A stretch of DNA of 64,000 nt, taken from Saprospiraceae bacterium. Lineage in GTDB: Bacteria > Bacteroidota > Bacteroidia > Chitinophagales > Saprospiraceae. Position 1 is the stretch's first letter. Each line of letters starts with the position of its first letter. Under the pieces are notes generated by a model, which did no database searches, had not been told where the DNA came from, and saw only the letters and a list, made by a program, of their open reading frames with translations. The position numbers were made by a program, and so were the translations under genes. Where the stretch lies: contig JADJNF010000007.1 of the NCBI GenBank assembly GCA_016714445.1, forward strand, positions 558,001 through 622,000, in the 5' to 3' direction. Below, piece after piece: positions 45,570 to 55,040 of this stretch.

Positions 45570-46606
45570 GATAATATATCTGCTTCTTTAGTGTTCTTAA
45601 TAAACTCCACTGCCCTATCCATAAATATGCTGTGTATATCGTCCTGTGGTGTTGCTTTTGCAAATTTTACCAGATCAGCTATCTGCAATATTTCTTTCAG
45701 GTCGCTGATGTACATTTTATCAAAATCGGCATTTTTCAACGCTTCTGAAATTTCATCTGTGGTCATCTCGGGAGCTTTGATTCCATATTTTTCTTCCAAA
45801 TAAGTACGTATGATATCTGTAAGCCCTGATTGATACTCCTTAATATATCCTCTTTGCCAAAGCGCCTGATTGCTAAGGGACTTTAATGCCAGAAGTGCTT
45901 TTTCATGTGCCGGTAAGATTGGATCAGGAATAACAGAGATGATTTCTTCTTCTTTTTTCTTTTTAAGTTTGTAGAAATAATATCCTATAGCAGCCATCAA
46001 GCCAATAGCAATTAATATATACAGATATATCAAATAATCAGAAATATCCGCTTCTTCAGTCATAATATCTTTTATCGGATTGAAAGCTATGGTATCCTGC
46101 TTCATCATTTTCTCAGGAAGAAAAACTTTAATCATTGCTGACTCAGACGGAAGGATTGCAGCGTTTTCATTATTCACAACAACGGGCCCCGGAATACTAA
46201 AAACACCCATATTATAAATAGCAATCGTAATTCTGTTGGTAATGGTTTGCTGGCCATCGTTATTTATGATCTTTACTGTTGACGCTGGTATGGGAGTGCC
46301 CATATCTGTATGTTTCCAATGACCAAAATTCAGTATCTCGACATCTGCATATTTGTCCAAATATATAGTGTCATTATTATACAGCTGATTTTCAATGCTG
46401 CGATAGCCGGAAAAATCCAAACTCTGCAGGGTCACCCCGGATGGAATGGTCACTTTTATATCCACACTTACAGTATCTCCTATCTGCACCGAATCAACTT
46501 TTATGATTGAAGTAGATATAATCTGTGTATGTATACTAAAGTTGATTCCGAAAAGAATAATCAATACAAAAAAAGTCCGAAGTATCAATGATATAACTTT
46601 ATTCAT
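45566..46606 (-). CDS. Bat-operon membrane protein with an N-terminal beta domain
   Basis: This 346-residue protein has a signal peptide (about 1-30). A periplasmic beta-sandwich region resembling the BatD/oxygen-tolerance type follows (SVQIGDTVSVDIKVTIPSG). One TM helix lies at about 202-221, with a cytoplasmic helical tail. The position between DUF58 and batA is the usual slot for this gene. It probably anchors or links the MoxR/VWA complex. The overlap is four bases on both sides. Confidence 0.82.
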   Translation of the reverse strand: MNKVISLILRTFFVLIILFGINFSIHTQIISTSIIKVDSVQIGDTVSVDIKVTIPSGVTLQSLDFSGYRSIENQLYNNDTIYLDKYADVEILNFGHWKHTDMGTPIPASTVKIINNDGQQTITNRITIAIYNMGVFSIPGPVVVNNENAAILPSESAMIKVFLPEKMMKQDTIAFNPIKDIMTEEADISDYLIYLYILIAIGLMAAIGYYFYKLKKKKEEEIISVIPDPILPAHEKALLALKSLSNQALWQRGYIKEYQSGLTDIIRTYLEEKYGIKAPEMTTDEISEALKNADFDKMYISDLKEILQIADLVKFAKATPQDDIHSIFMDRAVEFIKNTKEADILS

Positions 46607-47478
46607 CTTTTGGCTCTTCTTTTGAAAAAAATCTGGAGTGCTTTGATATAGTCTTCTTCAGTGGAAATGCTTATGGTGTCTGATTTGGCAAATGCAAAAT
46701 ATTTATTGAACTTTTCCAGAGAAATCCTGTAATGTTTGGCATAAGCCGCCCTGATATTTGGGTCACTGGTGTCTATGATTCTTTGACTGCCTGTTTCTGC
46801 ATCAGCTACCTGGATCAAACCTATATCGGGTAGTTTTTCTTCTCTTTTATCATGAATATGAACCCCTATGATATCATGCTTTTTGGCTGCTATAGTGAGT
46901 GCCTGATCATAACCTTCAGTCATGAAGTCAGAGAGTATAAAAGTTATGCTTCTTTTCTTTTCTATATTATTTAAATAAATCAAAGCTTCAGACAAATTGG
47001 TTCCCTGCTGTTTTGGCGTTAGATTTATCAACTCCCTGATGATGCGCAGAATATTCTGTTTGCCTTTTTTGGGTGGAAGGTATTTTTCAATATGATCAGA
47101 AAATATAATGGCTCCTACTTTGTCATTATTTGTAATGGCAGAAAAGGCCAACACGGCAGCTATTTCTGTCAATATCTCATTTTTAAAAGCTGTGACGGTA
47201 CCAAAAAAGGAAGAAGCAGAAACATCTATCAGCAACATGACTGTCAATTCGCGTTCTTCTTCAAATATCTTAATATGCGGTCCACCTGTTCTTGCCGTCA
47301 CATTCCAGTCAATATTTCGTACATCATCTCCATATTGATAGTCTCTAACCTCGCTGAATGACATCCCTCTGCCCTTGAATGCAGAATGATATTCACCTGA
47401 AAAAATGTGTTTGGTCAGACCTTTGGTCTTAATTTCCAGTTTACGGACTTTTTTTAACAGATCTGAAGTATCCATCAT
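46603..47478 (-). CDS. DUF58 domain protein
   Basis: This 291-residue protein has the DUF58 signature YQYGDDVRNIDWNVTARTG near residues 48-66, followed by a VWA-like domain (LLIDVSASSFFG near 84-95, with a D-x-S-x-S metal motif). DUF58 proteins occur with MoxR ATPases in chaperone-like systems. It overlaps the upstream and downstream genes by four bases each. Confidence 0.93.
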   Translation of the reverse strand: MMDTSDLLKKVRKLEIKTKGLTKHIFSGEYHSAFKGRGMSFSEVRDYQYGDDVRNIDWNVTARTGGPHIKIFEEERELTVMLLIDVSASSFFGTVTAFKNEILTEIAAVLAFSAITNNDKVGAIIFSDHIEKYLPPKKGKQNILRIIRELINLTPKQQGTNLSEALIYLNNIEKKRSITFILSDFMTEGYDQALTIAAKKHDIIGVHIHDKREEKLPDIGLIQVADAETGSQRIIDTSDPNIRAAYAKHYRISLEKFNKYFAFAKSDTISISTEEDYIKALQIFFKRRAKR

Positions 47479-48815
47479 TTTCCAAGTAAATCTTTCAGTA
47501 AATTTTTATTCTTTAAATTTTCGCTCACACTGCTGTATGGAATAAGTATTTCCTTTTCTCCATAAATAGTGCTATATTTTGTTTTAAAACTTATCCCGTT
47601 GTCTTTGAGCGTCACAAAATTAAAACCCTGTTTGCTAACCCATTTTTTATCCTGTGGTTTCCACGTTTTTTCTTTGATTTTTGCAGGAATTATTAATCTG
47701 AAATATTCTTCTGAGTCAAATTTATGATCAAAAATATCCTGTAGTTTCATCTCCTTCCCACTTTTCAGGTCATACATAAAAGCGATTTTTTCAGTCTCAC
47801 TATTCCAGGATGACTGCATATAGGCCGTTCCGCTGATGATATCGTTCAAAAAAAGATCTACTTCAACCCATCCATTGGCTGTTTGAGTCCAGCGGTCTCG
47901 AGTAGCAATGTCATCTTTTCCGATACTTTTTAGTTTTTTCACACCACTTTGAACCCATGTTTTAAACGTATTTTCCATCCAAAGATCAAATTTTTTATTG
48001 CCGGAAAGTGGTCGGATACATTCCAATCTGCTGTGATAATCAGCGTACTCATAACATTCAGAAACAAGTGACGCTTCGGCCTTAAGTGTTGTGGTAATTT
48101 CATAACCAGTCTCATCGACATACACGACATCTATTTTATCCAGATTGGCTGTATCAATGACTATCCATTTGTTGTTTAACACTGACAAGCTAAAATTCAT
48201 GGGTAGTGACTCTACTCTTGAACCCTTGCCTCCAAATACATCTTTGTAGTGTACCCCACCTTCATGAAAATGACAAACGTACACATATTGATCTTTTGTC
48301 AAATGCAATTTGATGAGCTTATCGTTTACTTTGCCTGAAAATATCCTTTGCCATTGATAATTTTTATAAGAAAGGGGTTGATAGGGTTCAAAACTGCTGA
48401 CAGATTCCAATTTTATAGGTAAAATCAAATTTTTATCATAATTCATCCATTGTCCTTCAAAAATTTCACCATCGTAGTCTCCATAAATGTAACCAGTCAT
48501 TCTGAAGTCACTATTTAACTCGGCTAATCTAAGCTGGTGATCAGTATCCTGACCATCAAAATAAAATGATGTATTGCTGCTTCTCAATGTATAGATGCCT
48601 TTGCAAGTACTGCCATCTGTTCCTATGATCATATCAATCACATGCTTATTGTCCACTGTACCACTCAAATAATTGATCCATAGGTCTTTGGTATTTGCAG
48701 GAAACATACTCCTGACGTCCGCTTTCGTATGCTTACCCTGAGCAAATGACAAGCCCGCAAAAATAAGGTTTGCAATCAGAGTGAACATAAGAATTGGACG
48801 TTTCAGTTTTAACAA
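47475..48815 (-). CDS. Secreted hypothetical protein in the bat operon
   Basis: This 446-residue protein has a signal peptide (cleavage near LSFAQG). The N-terminal half contains repeated beta-strand segments about turnover or modification (SSNTSFYFDGQDTDHQLRL, GYIYGDYDGEIFEGQWMNY). The C-terminal part, with DDIATRDRWTQTANGW and a terminal strand KEILIPYSSV, resembles a DUF3298/RsiV-like fold. It lies between moxR and DUF58 and overlaps DUF58 by four bases. This gene is not a usual Bat component, so it may be an accessory periplasmic subunit. I do not know its function. Confidence 0.72.
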   Translation of the reverse strand: MLKLKRPILMFTLIANLIFAGLSFAQGKHTKADVRSMFPANTKDLWINYLSGTVDNKHVIDMIIGTDGSTCKGIYTLRSSNTSFYFDGQDTDHQLRLAELNSDFRMTGYIYGDYDGEIFEGQWMNYDKNLILPIKLESVSSFEPYQPLSYKNYQWQRIFSGKVNDKLIKLHLTKDQYVYVCHFHEGGVHYKDVFGGKGSRVESLPMNFSLSVLNNKWIVIDTANLDKIDVVYVDETGYEITTTLKAEASLVSECYEYADYHSRLECIRPLSGNKKFDLWMENTFKTWVQSGVKKLKSIGKDDIATRDRWTQTANGWVEVDLFLNDIISGTAYMQSSWNSETEKIAFMYDLKSGKEMKLQDIFDHKFDSEEYFRLIIPAKIKEKTWKPQDKKWVSKQGFNFVTLKDNGISFKTKYSTIYGEKEILIPYSSVSENLKNKNLLKDLLGK

Positions 48816-48828
48816 ATTTTCGGATTAA

Positions 48829-49830
48829 TTATGGTACTGGAATTGTATTTATGATTTTTGTAATGATATCTTCCTGCGTTACGTTTTCTGCTTCCGCTTC
48901 ATAACTCAGCCCAATTCTGTGTCTCATTACATCTTTACATACATTGCGGACATCATCCGGAATGACGTATCCACGACGGCTCATAAAAGCGTGCGCTTTG
49001 GCAGCAATGGCCAAATTTATACTTGCTCTTGGTGAAGCACCATAACTTATCAGCGGCTTAATCTCTGCAAGTTTATACTTTTCCGGCTCCCGGGTTGAAA
49101 ATACTATATCCAGTATATAGTTTTCAATTTTTTCATCCATATAAACTTTTTTGACTGATTCCCGAGCTTTAAGTATAGTCTGTGGTTTAACTACAGCATG
49201 TATCAATTGAGTCGTCTCGCCAAGTATGTTTTTACGGATGATTAATTTTTCTTCTTCTCTGGAAGGATAACCAATATTTACCTTCAACATAAATCGATCC
49301 ACCTGCGCCTCAGGCAATGGATAAGTTCCTTCCTGCTCTATTGGATTTTGGGTGGCAAGTACTAAAAAAGGTTCCTCCAGCATATAGGTTTCTTTTCCTA
49401 TAGTCACTTGCTTTTCCTGCATGGCTTCCAGGAGAGCACTCTGCACTTTTGCCGGGGCACGATTGATCTCATCAGCCAGAATAAAATTGGCAAAAATAGG
49501 TCCTTTCCGTACCGTAAATTCACTCTTACCGGGATTATAAATCATGGTACCAATAATATCAGATGGCAGTAAGTCCGGAGTAAACTGAATCCTGTGAAAA
49601 TCTGCATCAATGGCAGATGCCAAAGTTTTGATAGCCAGTGTTTTGGCCAAGCCGGGAAGGCCTTCAAGTAAAACATGTCCCTGCGCCAATAAACCGAGCA
49701 TAAGCCTGTCTATCATATGTTTCTGACCTACTATAACCTTGGATGTTTCAGCATTTAATATTTCCATGAATGCACTATCCAGGTATATCTGCTGGTTTAA
49801 TGCTTCTATGTCTATTGAAGTCTGCATCAT
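48829..49830 (-). CDS. moxR: MoxR-family AAA+ ATPase
   Basis: This 333-residue ATPase has Walker A GLPGLAKT at 57-64, Walker B with Asp120-Glu121 in LADEINRAP, and sensor-1 in ATQNPIEQEGTYPLPEAQ. It is the first gene of the seven-gene moxR-to-batC operon. MoxR proteins work with VWA-domain partners as chaperones that insert metal or mature complexes, and the VWA partners are present downstream. Confidence 0.94.
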   Translation of the reverse strand: MMQTSIDIEALNQQIYLDSAFMEILNAETSKVIVGQKHMIDRLMLGLLAQGHVLLEGLPGLAKTLAIKTLASAIDADFHRIQFTPDLLPSDIIGTMIYNPGKSEFTVRKGPIFANFILADEINRAPAKVQSALLEAMQEKQVTIGKETYMLEEPFLVLATQNPIEQEGTYPLPEAQVDRFMLKVNIGYPSREEEKLIIRKNILGETTQLIHAVVKPQTILKARESVKKVYMDEKIENYILDIVFSTREPEKYKLAEIKPLISYGASPRASINLAIAAKAHAFMSRRGYVIPDDVRNVCKDVMRHRIGLSYEAEAENVTQEDIITKIINTIPVP

Positions 49831-50130
49831 TTCAGTAAAATTATTTTTTAAGTTATCCTATAATACTATGTCTTAAAAACCATTAAATTGATTTAAAGAG
49901 TGCAAATATGAGAAATAAAATGGTAAAAGTGTCCGTTTAATTCTTGATAAGTGACTATCACCTACCAATGCCAGTATATGTAACTGATTAAAACAGCATA
50001 AAAATTGTAGTGCAAAATTACATTAATGAGAATTTTACAAAACTACTTGCCATAATTTTTAACTAAATCTTAACTTCGCATTTTATTCTTTGCACATCTT
50101 ATTATTGATTTTTTGTCCTAACCCATTTTA
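49831..50130. other. Divergent promoter region between moxR and a hypothetical gene
   Basis: For the rightward gene, a TTG at 50047-50049 and TAACTTCG at 50071-50078 (21-bp spacer) fit the Bacteroidota -33/-7 pattern. I find no clear operator. No gene was seen. Confidence 0.5.
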
Positions 50131-51096
50131 ATGACACGTTTGCCATTTTTTATCTTCTTTATCCATATTTTTTTTGTTCAGACAACATCAGCCCAAAAAG
50201 ACAGTCTGAGCTTCTACTATAATACCTTTGGTATACCAAAATACCAGATCAACAAAAAACCGGTCGATTCAAAAGAATTTAAATACCATCTGGCAAAAAA
50301 CGATCCAGCACTCAGAAAATTTAATGCTGGCAAAAATTTAAACCTAACCAGTACAATCATGCAGGGTGCCGGAGGATTTTTATTGGGGTACAATCTGGCT
50401 GATATCATGATAAATAAAAATAAAAATTACACAGCAGGTGCTATTGGTTTGGGACTCATTGTCGTCAGTATCCCTCTTTCCAATTATGGCTTAAAGAAGT
50501 CAAATCAAGCATTGAGTATGTATCATTCAGAAGAATTTATGGTAAAAAACACACCTTCAACATCTCTCATCACCAGTGTAGCTGAAACTTGGAAAGATGC
50601 TTGTCTGATAGTACGGATTCCTGTATTTGCATCAAAAATAAAATATCTGAAATCTATCCTATCTGATTCCAAAACCAGTCAGGCATCAAAATCAGTCATA
50701 CAAAAACAATTGGACAAAACTTTGGACGATAATAAAAAATATTTTGAATTGATTCAATCCAGTTTTAGAAAAGAGTTTTTTGCCAAGGATGTACTTTTTT
50801 TACCCGATTCACTATTTAAATCATTTATAGCAGGAGAAAAAACAGGATTTATAAATAAAAAAGGTGAATTGGATTCATCGCTGCAATGTGATGCTCAATA
50901 CTCCTTTTTTATCATAACAGGAAAAGATTCAGATCAGCTATTGTTTGTAGACAGAGATTTGAATCCGGCAGGTTTTCCTTTTCCCTATAAAAAAAATACG
51001 TTTTTGCCGGCATTCAAAAAGCTGCTCGACAGAAAAAAATATATCCAAAAACAAATCTCCCACTTTAATCAAAAACTATTGCTGATTGGAAATTAG
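50131..51096 (+). CDS. Hypothetical secreted protein
   Basis: This 321-residue protein has a signal peptide (cleavage near TSAQK). Two adjacent hydrophobic segments near 74-92 and 100-116 (GAGGFLLGYNLADIMI, AGAIGLGLIVVSIPL) lie in the first third, and the C-terminal part is helical and Lys-rich (about 150-321). I do not recognise a family. Confidence 0.7.
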   Translation: MTRLPFFIFFIHIFFVQTTSAQKDSLSFYYNTFGIPKYQINKKPVDSKEFKYHLAKNDPALRKFNAGKNLNLTSTIMQGAGGFLLGYNLADIMINKNKNYTAGAIGLGLIVVSIPLSNYGLKKSNQALSMYHSEEFMVKNTPSTSLITSVAETWKDACLIVRIPVFASKIKYLKSILSDSKTSQASKSVIQKQLDKTLDDNKKYFELIQSSFRKEFFAKDVLFLPDSLFKSFIAGEKTGFINKKGELDSSLQCDAQYSFFIITGKDSDQLLFVDRDLNPAGFPFPYKKNTFLPAFKKLLDRKKYIQKQISHFNQKLLLIGN

Positions 51097-51134
51097 AACT
51101 TCATTGGCCAAAAAAATAAAATAGCACACTTAAA

Positions 51135-51899
51135 ATGTTAGTGAAAATGAAATTTAGAAACATCAAGATTTTTATATTATTAGTGTTTTGCCTTGTATTA
51201 TTTAATCAGTGTAAATCAAAGATAAATGAAAATAACCCTGAAAATAAAAATGAGACGGCTGCAGCAGAAAAAGAAACACCTATACAGGAATTAAAAAAGG
51301 AAACCCCTGGTGAAACATCCAATGAAACACCTAAGGTAAAAACTTCTGCACCTGTACCATCAGATTGGGTGGAAATTACAGAAGATGACGGTTTTAAGGT
51401 GGATATAAAATATGCCACTGTAGATAATTTTACTAAAAAAAAGATTTATGATTGTGGTAAATGTTATCTCAGACCTGAAGCTGCATCTTTGCTTGTGAAG
51501 ATAAATAACGAATTGAAAGAAAAATATGGTTACAGCATTAAAGTATTTGATTGTTTCAGACCAAAACCTTATCAGCAGCGATTGTGGGATATAGTACCAG
51601 ATCCGGATTATGTCACTCCACCCAACAAAGGATCGATGCACAGTCGTGGTCTGGCGGTAGATCTTACCATAGCGGATAAAAATGGTGTTGACCTGGATAT
51701 GGGTACAGCGTATGATTTTTTTGGCAAAGAAGCCCATCAGGATTATAAAGGTCACTCGTCTGAAATAAATAAAAATCGATCCCTTCTCAAGTCTACCATG
51801 GAGAAATATGGGTTTAAATCTATCCGAACCGAGTGGTGGCATTACAGTCTAAATACCAAAACCTATCCCCTGGATGAGTGGGTATGGTCGTGTGAGTAA
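51135..51899 (+). CDS. VanX/DdpX-like D-alanyl-D-alanine dipeptidase, putative lipoprotein
   Basis: This 254-residue M15D-type peptidase has zinc and catalytic residues His169 and Asp176 in SMHSRGLAVDLTI, and Glu233 and His236 in EWWHY. It would hydrolyse D-Ala-D-Ala, or related dipeptides, from peptidoglycan turnover. The N-terminus looks like a lipoprotein signal (Cys26 in LFNQC, a loose lipobox), followed by an acidic, Thr-rich linker (about 30-75). A start at Met5 would fit the signal peptide better. No van genes are nearby, so a housekeeping role is likely. Confidence 0.9.
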   Translation: MLVKMKFRNIKIFILLVFCLVLFNQCKSKINENNPENKNETAAAEKETPIQELKKETPGETSNETPKVKTSAPVPSDWVEITEDDGFKVDIKYATVDNFTKKKIYDCGKCYLRPEAASLLVKINNELKEKYGYSIKVFDCFRPKPYQQRLWDIVPDPDYVTPPNKGSMHSRGLAVDLTIADKNGVDLDMGTAYDFFGKEAHQDYKGHSSEINKNRSLLKSTMEKYGFKSIRTEWWHYSLNTKTYPLDEWVWSCE

Positions 51900-51940
51900 A
51901 TTTCATTAGCATTATCCTATTTAAAGTCAACTGCTTCAAA

Positions 51941-53041
51941 TCATATAAGCACATACTTCTTCCCCGGCAGTGATTTGACCATACCTTTAAATTCAAGAGC
52001 CAGAAGAACAGATGCTACTTCCGACGGTGACATGGCCATTTTGTAGGTGATAGCGTCTATTGCTATTTCCTTATGTTCCCTGAGAATGGCAACCATTCTG
52101 GTTTCATCTTCATCCAGTTCAACAAATAACTGTTTTTGCACTACTTTCCCTGCATCAATCTCCTCCCATCTGGTAATGTAAGCTACATCAGCAGCAGACT
52201 CAATCAGATGTGCTTTGTTTTGTTTAATCAGTTTATTGCAGCCTTCTGACAAGTCTTCTGTTACAGGACCAGGCAAAGCAAATACATCTTTGTTATACTC
52301 ATTGGCAAACTCGGCTGTGATGATTGACCCACCTTTTCGCTTGGATTCGATCACAATCACCACATCACTTAAGGAAGCAATAATCCTGTTGCGCATCGGA
52401 AAATTTTCTCTGTCAGGTCTGGTGTCCGATGGAAACTCTGTGAGCACGCCACCATTTTCTATCATTTTTTTTGCCAGGGACTTGTGTTCAGCGGGATAAT
52501 ACCTGTCCAGACCATGTCCGAGAATCCCAATGGTTGGAATATTTACTTCCACACATTTTCGGTGAGCAGCAGCATCAATTCCATATGCCAGACCACTGAC
52601 AAGCAACACATTATAGGGCAATAAGCCTTCCACTATTCTGTCACACATGATCCTGCCATACTCAGATGGTTGTCTAGTGCCTACGATAGCTACAGTTCTG
52701 TGATAGTTCAGATCAGCATTTCCATTGTAATACAGAACGATGGGACTACTGTCAAAATTCAATAATCGTTGAGGAAAAGCATTGTCAAGATATGACAACA
52801 CCTGAATATTACTTTTTTCAATAAACTTCCATTCTTTTTCAGCTTCAAGTAAGGCCGTTTCAGTCTCAAAGCTTTCAGCGAATGTGTGTCCAATCCCGGG
52901 TATTTTTTTCAGATTTTTTTTTGACTCTGCAAATACTGCTTCAATGCTTCCACAGTATGAAATCAGATTTTTTGCCATCACAGGTCCAACTTTTGGAACT
53001 TTTGTCAGTGCGATGAGATATATGTACTCCTGCTGTGTCAT
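51941..53041 (-). CDS. dprA: DprA/Smf, DNA-processing protein
   Basis: This 366-residue protein has an N-terminal helix-hairpin-helix region (about 1-60, with IPGIGHTFAESFE). The Rossmann-like DprA domain follows, with SGLAYGIDAAAH, GHGLDRYYPAEH and the R-x-R motif FPMRNRIIASLSD. A C-terminal winged-helix-like domain (about 305-366) completes it. DprA loads RecA on incoming single-stranded DNA in transformation. The gene overlaps the upstream TMTC-like gene by four bases. Confidence 0.95.
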   Translation of the reverse strand: MTQQEYIYLIALTKVPKVGPVMAKNLISYCGSIEAVFAESKKNLKKIPGIGHTFAESFETETALLEAEKEWKFIEKSNIQVLSYLDNAFPQRLLNFDSSPIVLYYNGNADLNYHRTVAIVGTRQPSEYGRIMCDRIVEGLLPYNVLLVSGLAYGIDAAAHRKCVEVNIPTIGILGHGLDRYYPAEHKSLAKKMIENGGVLTEFPSDTRPDRENFPMRNRIIASLSDVVIVIESKRKGGSIITAEFANEYNKDVFALPGPVTEDLSEGCNKLIKQNKAHLIESAADVAYITRWEEIDAGKVVQKQLFVELDEDETRMVAILREHKEIAIDAITYKMAMSPSEVASVLLALEFKGMVKSLPGKKYVLI

Positions 53042-54954
53042 TGTGCTATTTGAGCTGCTGCTTTAAATCTGGCCGCTTGATTGACGTTTCCGGCCATTTC
53101 ATACACAAGCGCCAGCGCTTCATTCAATTGTTTATTGGCGGGTTGCAACTCATAAGCATAGTTCAGATACTGTAATGCCCAATCTCTTCTTTTATCCCTC
53201 ATTTGCATCAATCCTTTACCTGCTTCCAGATAAAATGGAAAAAGTTCTGCATCATGACCTCTACCTTTCAGGTATTCACTAAATTCCTTAATAAAAGAAA
53301 TATCAGGCCTCCTCAGTATGATAGGTTTTACTTGCCTGATGTACCTATTGATATCATTGTCCAGTTTATATCTCTCCGAAGCTACTCCCATAAGCATGAG
53401 ATTGGGATTCTGATAATCAGGCACAATACCTACAGATTTCAATCCATAAAATTCGGCCTGATCAAGCAATCGGAGTTTTTCTGTTCTGTCTTCTGTGATC
53501 TTAAATTTTTCAAACAAAGCAGTGGACATAAACGAATTTGCGCGGGCGCTATTAGAAGATACGGCCACTGCAGCTTCATTTAATGATAATGCATCTTTCC
53601 AAACAGGTACTCTTACAAATGTTTTGGCTCCGTAACCCAGAACAGCTACCAAAGCAAGGGCCATTCCAACCAGTTTACCATTATGGGTGAGCTTGGGTAA
53701 ATGTTCAGAAAGAAAATATGCCACTGCAATACAAAAACCAGCAGATGCCATAAATATAAAACGCTCATTCATAAATGTACCGAGATTAATCACGATATTA
53801 GAAACAATAGTCAGTGTGACCAGATAAAACAAAATAGAATACGCATATACAGATTTTTTTCCAATGCCTTTAATTCCAAAATAAATCAGAGTACCATACA
53901 CAACAAGTGACAAAATAGGCAACAATGAAAAAATACCTACCTTTGGAATGGCATATGGATAATAATCATGCGACAGCGGATGTGGCCAGATCATCAGTTG
54001 TATATATTTCCCAAGGGTGTACATGATACTTCCGAATTTCTCACCCGACTTCATGCCCAGAAAAGGATTATTCATCAGGTCATTGACTTCCTGTCCAAAC
54101 TTTGGAACACCTGCTGTATTAAATCGCAATATGAGATAGGCCACAGTTGTTGCTATAAGCCAGAAAAGTAATGTCTTTAACTTTTTCCAATCTGTATCAC
54201 TAAAAAAATAAATGGTCAATGGGATCACGGCCAGAAAAGTAATGGCATTTTCTTTGGATAATAACCCTAAAAAATAACCCGATGCGCTGAGTATTAACCA
54301 CTTTTTTTGACCAAAATCCATAAACCTTAGTCCCCCATACAACGCAGCTAATGAAAAAAGCATAGACATGATTTCGTCTCTTCCTTTTATATTGGCTACC
54401 GCTTCTGTATGAATAGGATGTACTATAAACAACATTGTAGCCAAAAAAGGAATTGACATCCACCAGGATTGGGTTTTGAAATTCCTAAAAAGCAGGACCA
54501 AAACCATCATGAGCAGAACACCCGTCAAAGCATACAAAAGTACATTAATAAAATGGCTCAACCATGGGTTCATGTCTCCAACCAATCCATATTCTACAGC
54601 AAAAGTAATGATAGATAAAGGACGATATCTGTTGCCCTGTACCAGTTCCTTTTTCTCTCCGAAATACCCTTCAAAACTTTCAGTGGTGAGAATATCCCAA
54701 ATGCCGCTAAAACCTTTTTTGGTAAATGAGTTGCCAGTTATCACCATCTGATCATCCAAAACGTAATTAAACGGCAGACAAGCAAAATACAATCCAAAGC
54801 TTAACCCAATAAAGATCAGTGTTGCTATCCAGTATTTTTTTAAATAAGACTCCTGATAAAAAGACCCCTGCACCTGAGCCATCGGGATTTTTTGAACTGC
54901 CACTTCCTTTACTGCTCCGGTTTTGGAAGTAATATATTGTTTTCTTTTCGTCAT
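53038..54954 (-). CDS. TMTC-like GT-C glycosyltransferase with C-terminal TPRs
   Basis: I choose the ATG at 54954 (MTKRKQYIT). The upstream ATG at 54999 would place a promoter-like octamer (AATCTTTG, 54987-54980) inside the coding sequence. The 638-residue product has about ten TM helices. The GT-C acidic motif is near the first external loop (YVLDDQMVITGN), and the TMTC/PMT-type loop contains HPIHTEAVANIKGRDEIMS. A C-terminal TPR-like region (about 495-635) follows. TMTC-type enzymes transfer mannose from lipid-linked donors to proteins, so it may serve periplasmic O-glycosylation. The acceptor is unknown. Confidence 0.86.
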   Translation of the reverse strand: MTKRKQYITSKTGAVKEVAVQKIPMAQVQGSFYQESYLKKYWIATLIFIGLSFGLYFACLPFNYVLDDQMVITGNSFTKKGFSGIWDILTTESFEGYFGEKKELVQGNRYRPLSIITFAVEYGLVGDMNPWLSHFINVLLYALTGVLLMMVLVLLFRNFKTQSWWMSIPFLATMLFIVHPIHTEAVANIKGRDEIMSMLFSLAALYGGLRFMDFGQKKWLILSASGYFLGLLSKENAITFLAVIPLTIYFFSDTDWKKLKTLLFWLIATTVAYLILRFNTAGVPKFGQEVNDLMNNPFLGMKSGEKFGSIMYTLGKYIQLMIWPHPLSHDYYPYAIPKVGIFSLLPILSLVVYGTLIYFGIKGIGKKSVYAYSILFYLVTLTIVSNIVINLGTFMNERFIFMASAGFCIAVAYFLSEHLPKLTHNGKLVGMALALVAVLGYGAKTFVRVPVWKDALSLNEAAVAVSSNSARANSFMSTALFEKFKITEDRTEKLRLLDQAEFYGLKSVGIVPDYQNPNLMLMGVASERYKLDNDINRYIRQVKPIILRRPDISFIKEFSEYLKGRGHDAELFPFYLEAGKGLMQMRDKRRDWALQYLNYAYELQPANKQLNEALALVYEMAGNVNQAARFKAAAQIAQ

Positions 54955-55040
54955 ATCTGGGTTATTAATAGCTTGAGTGCAAAGATTCGTAAAATTCACC
55001 TATTTTTGTAACACTTTTAAAAAATTCTTAACAAAGTCTC

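Noticed and set aside
48020..48040. TGTGATA-like sequences inside coding regions (for example near 48030 and 52699)
   Set aside because: They are single copies without the 11-bp partner or a promoter box, and they lie inside genes.
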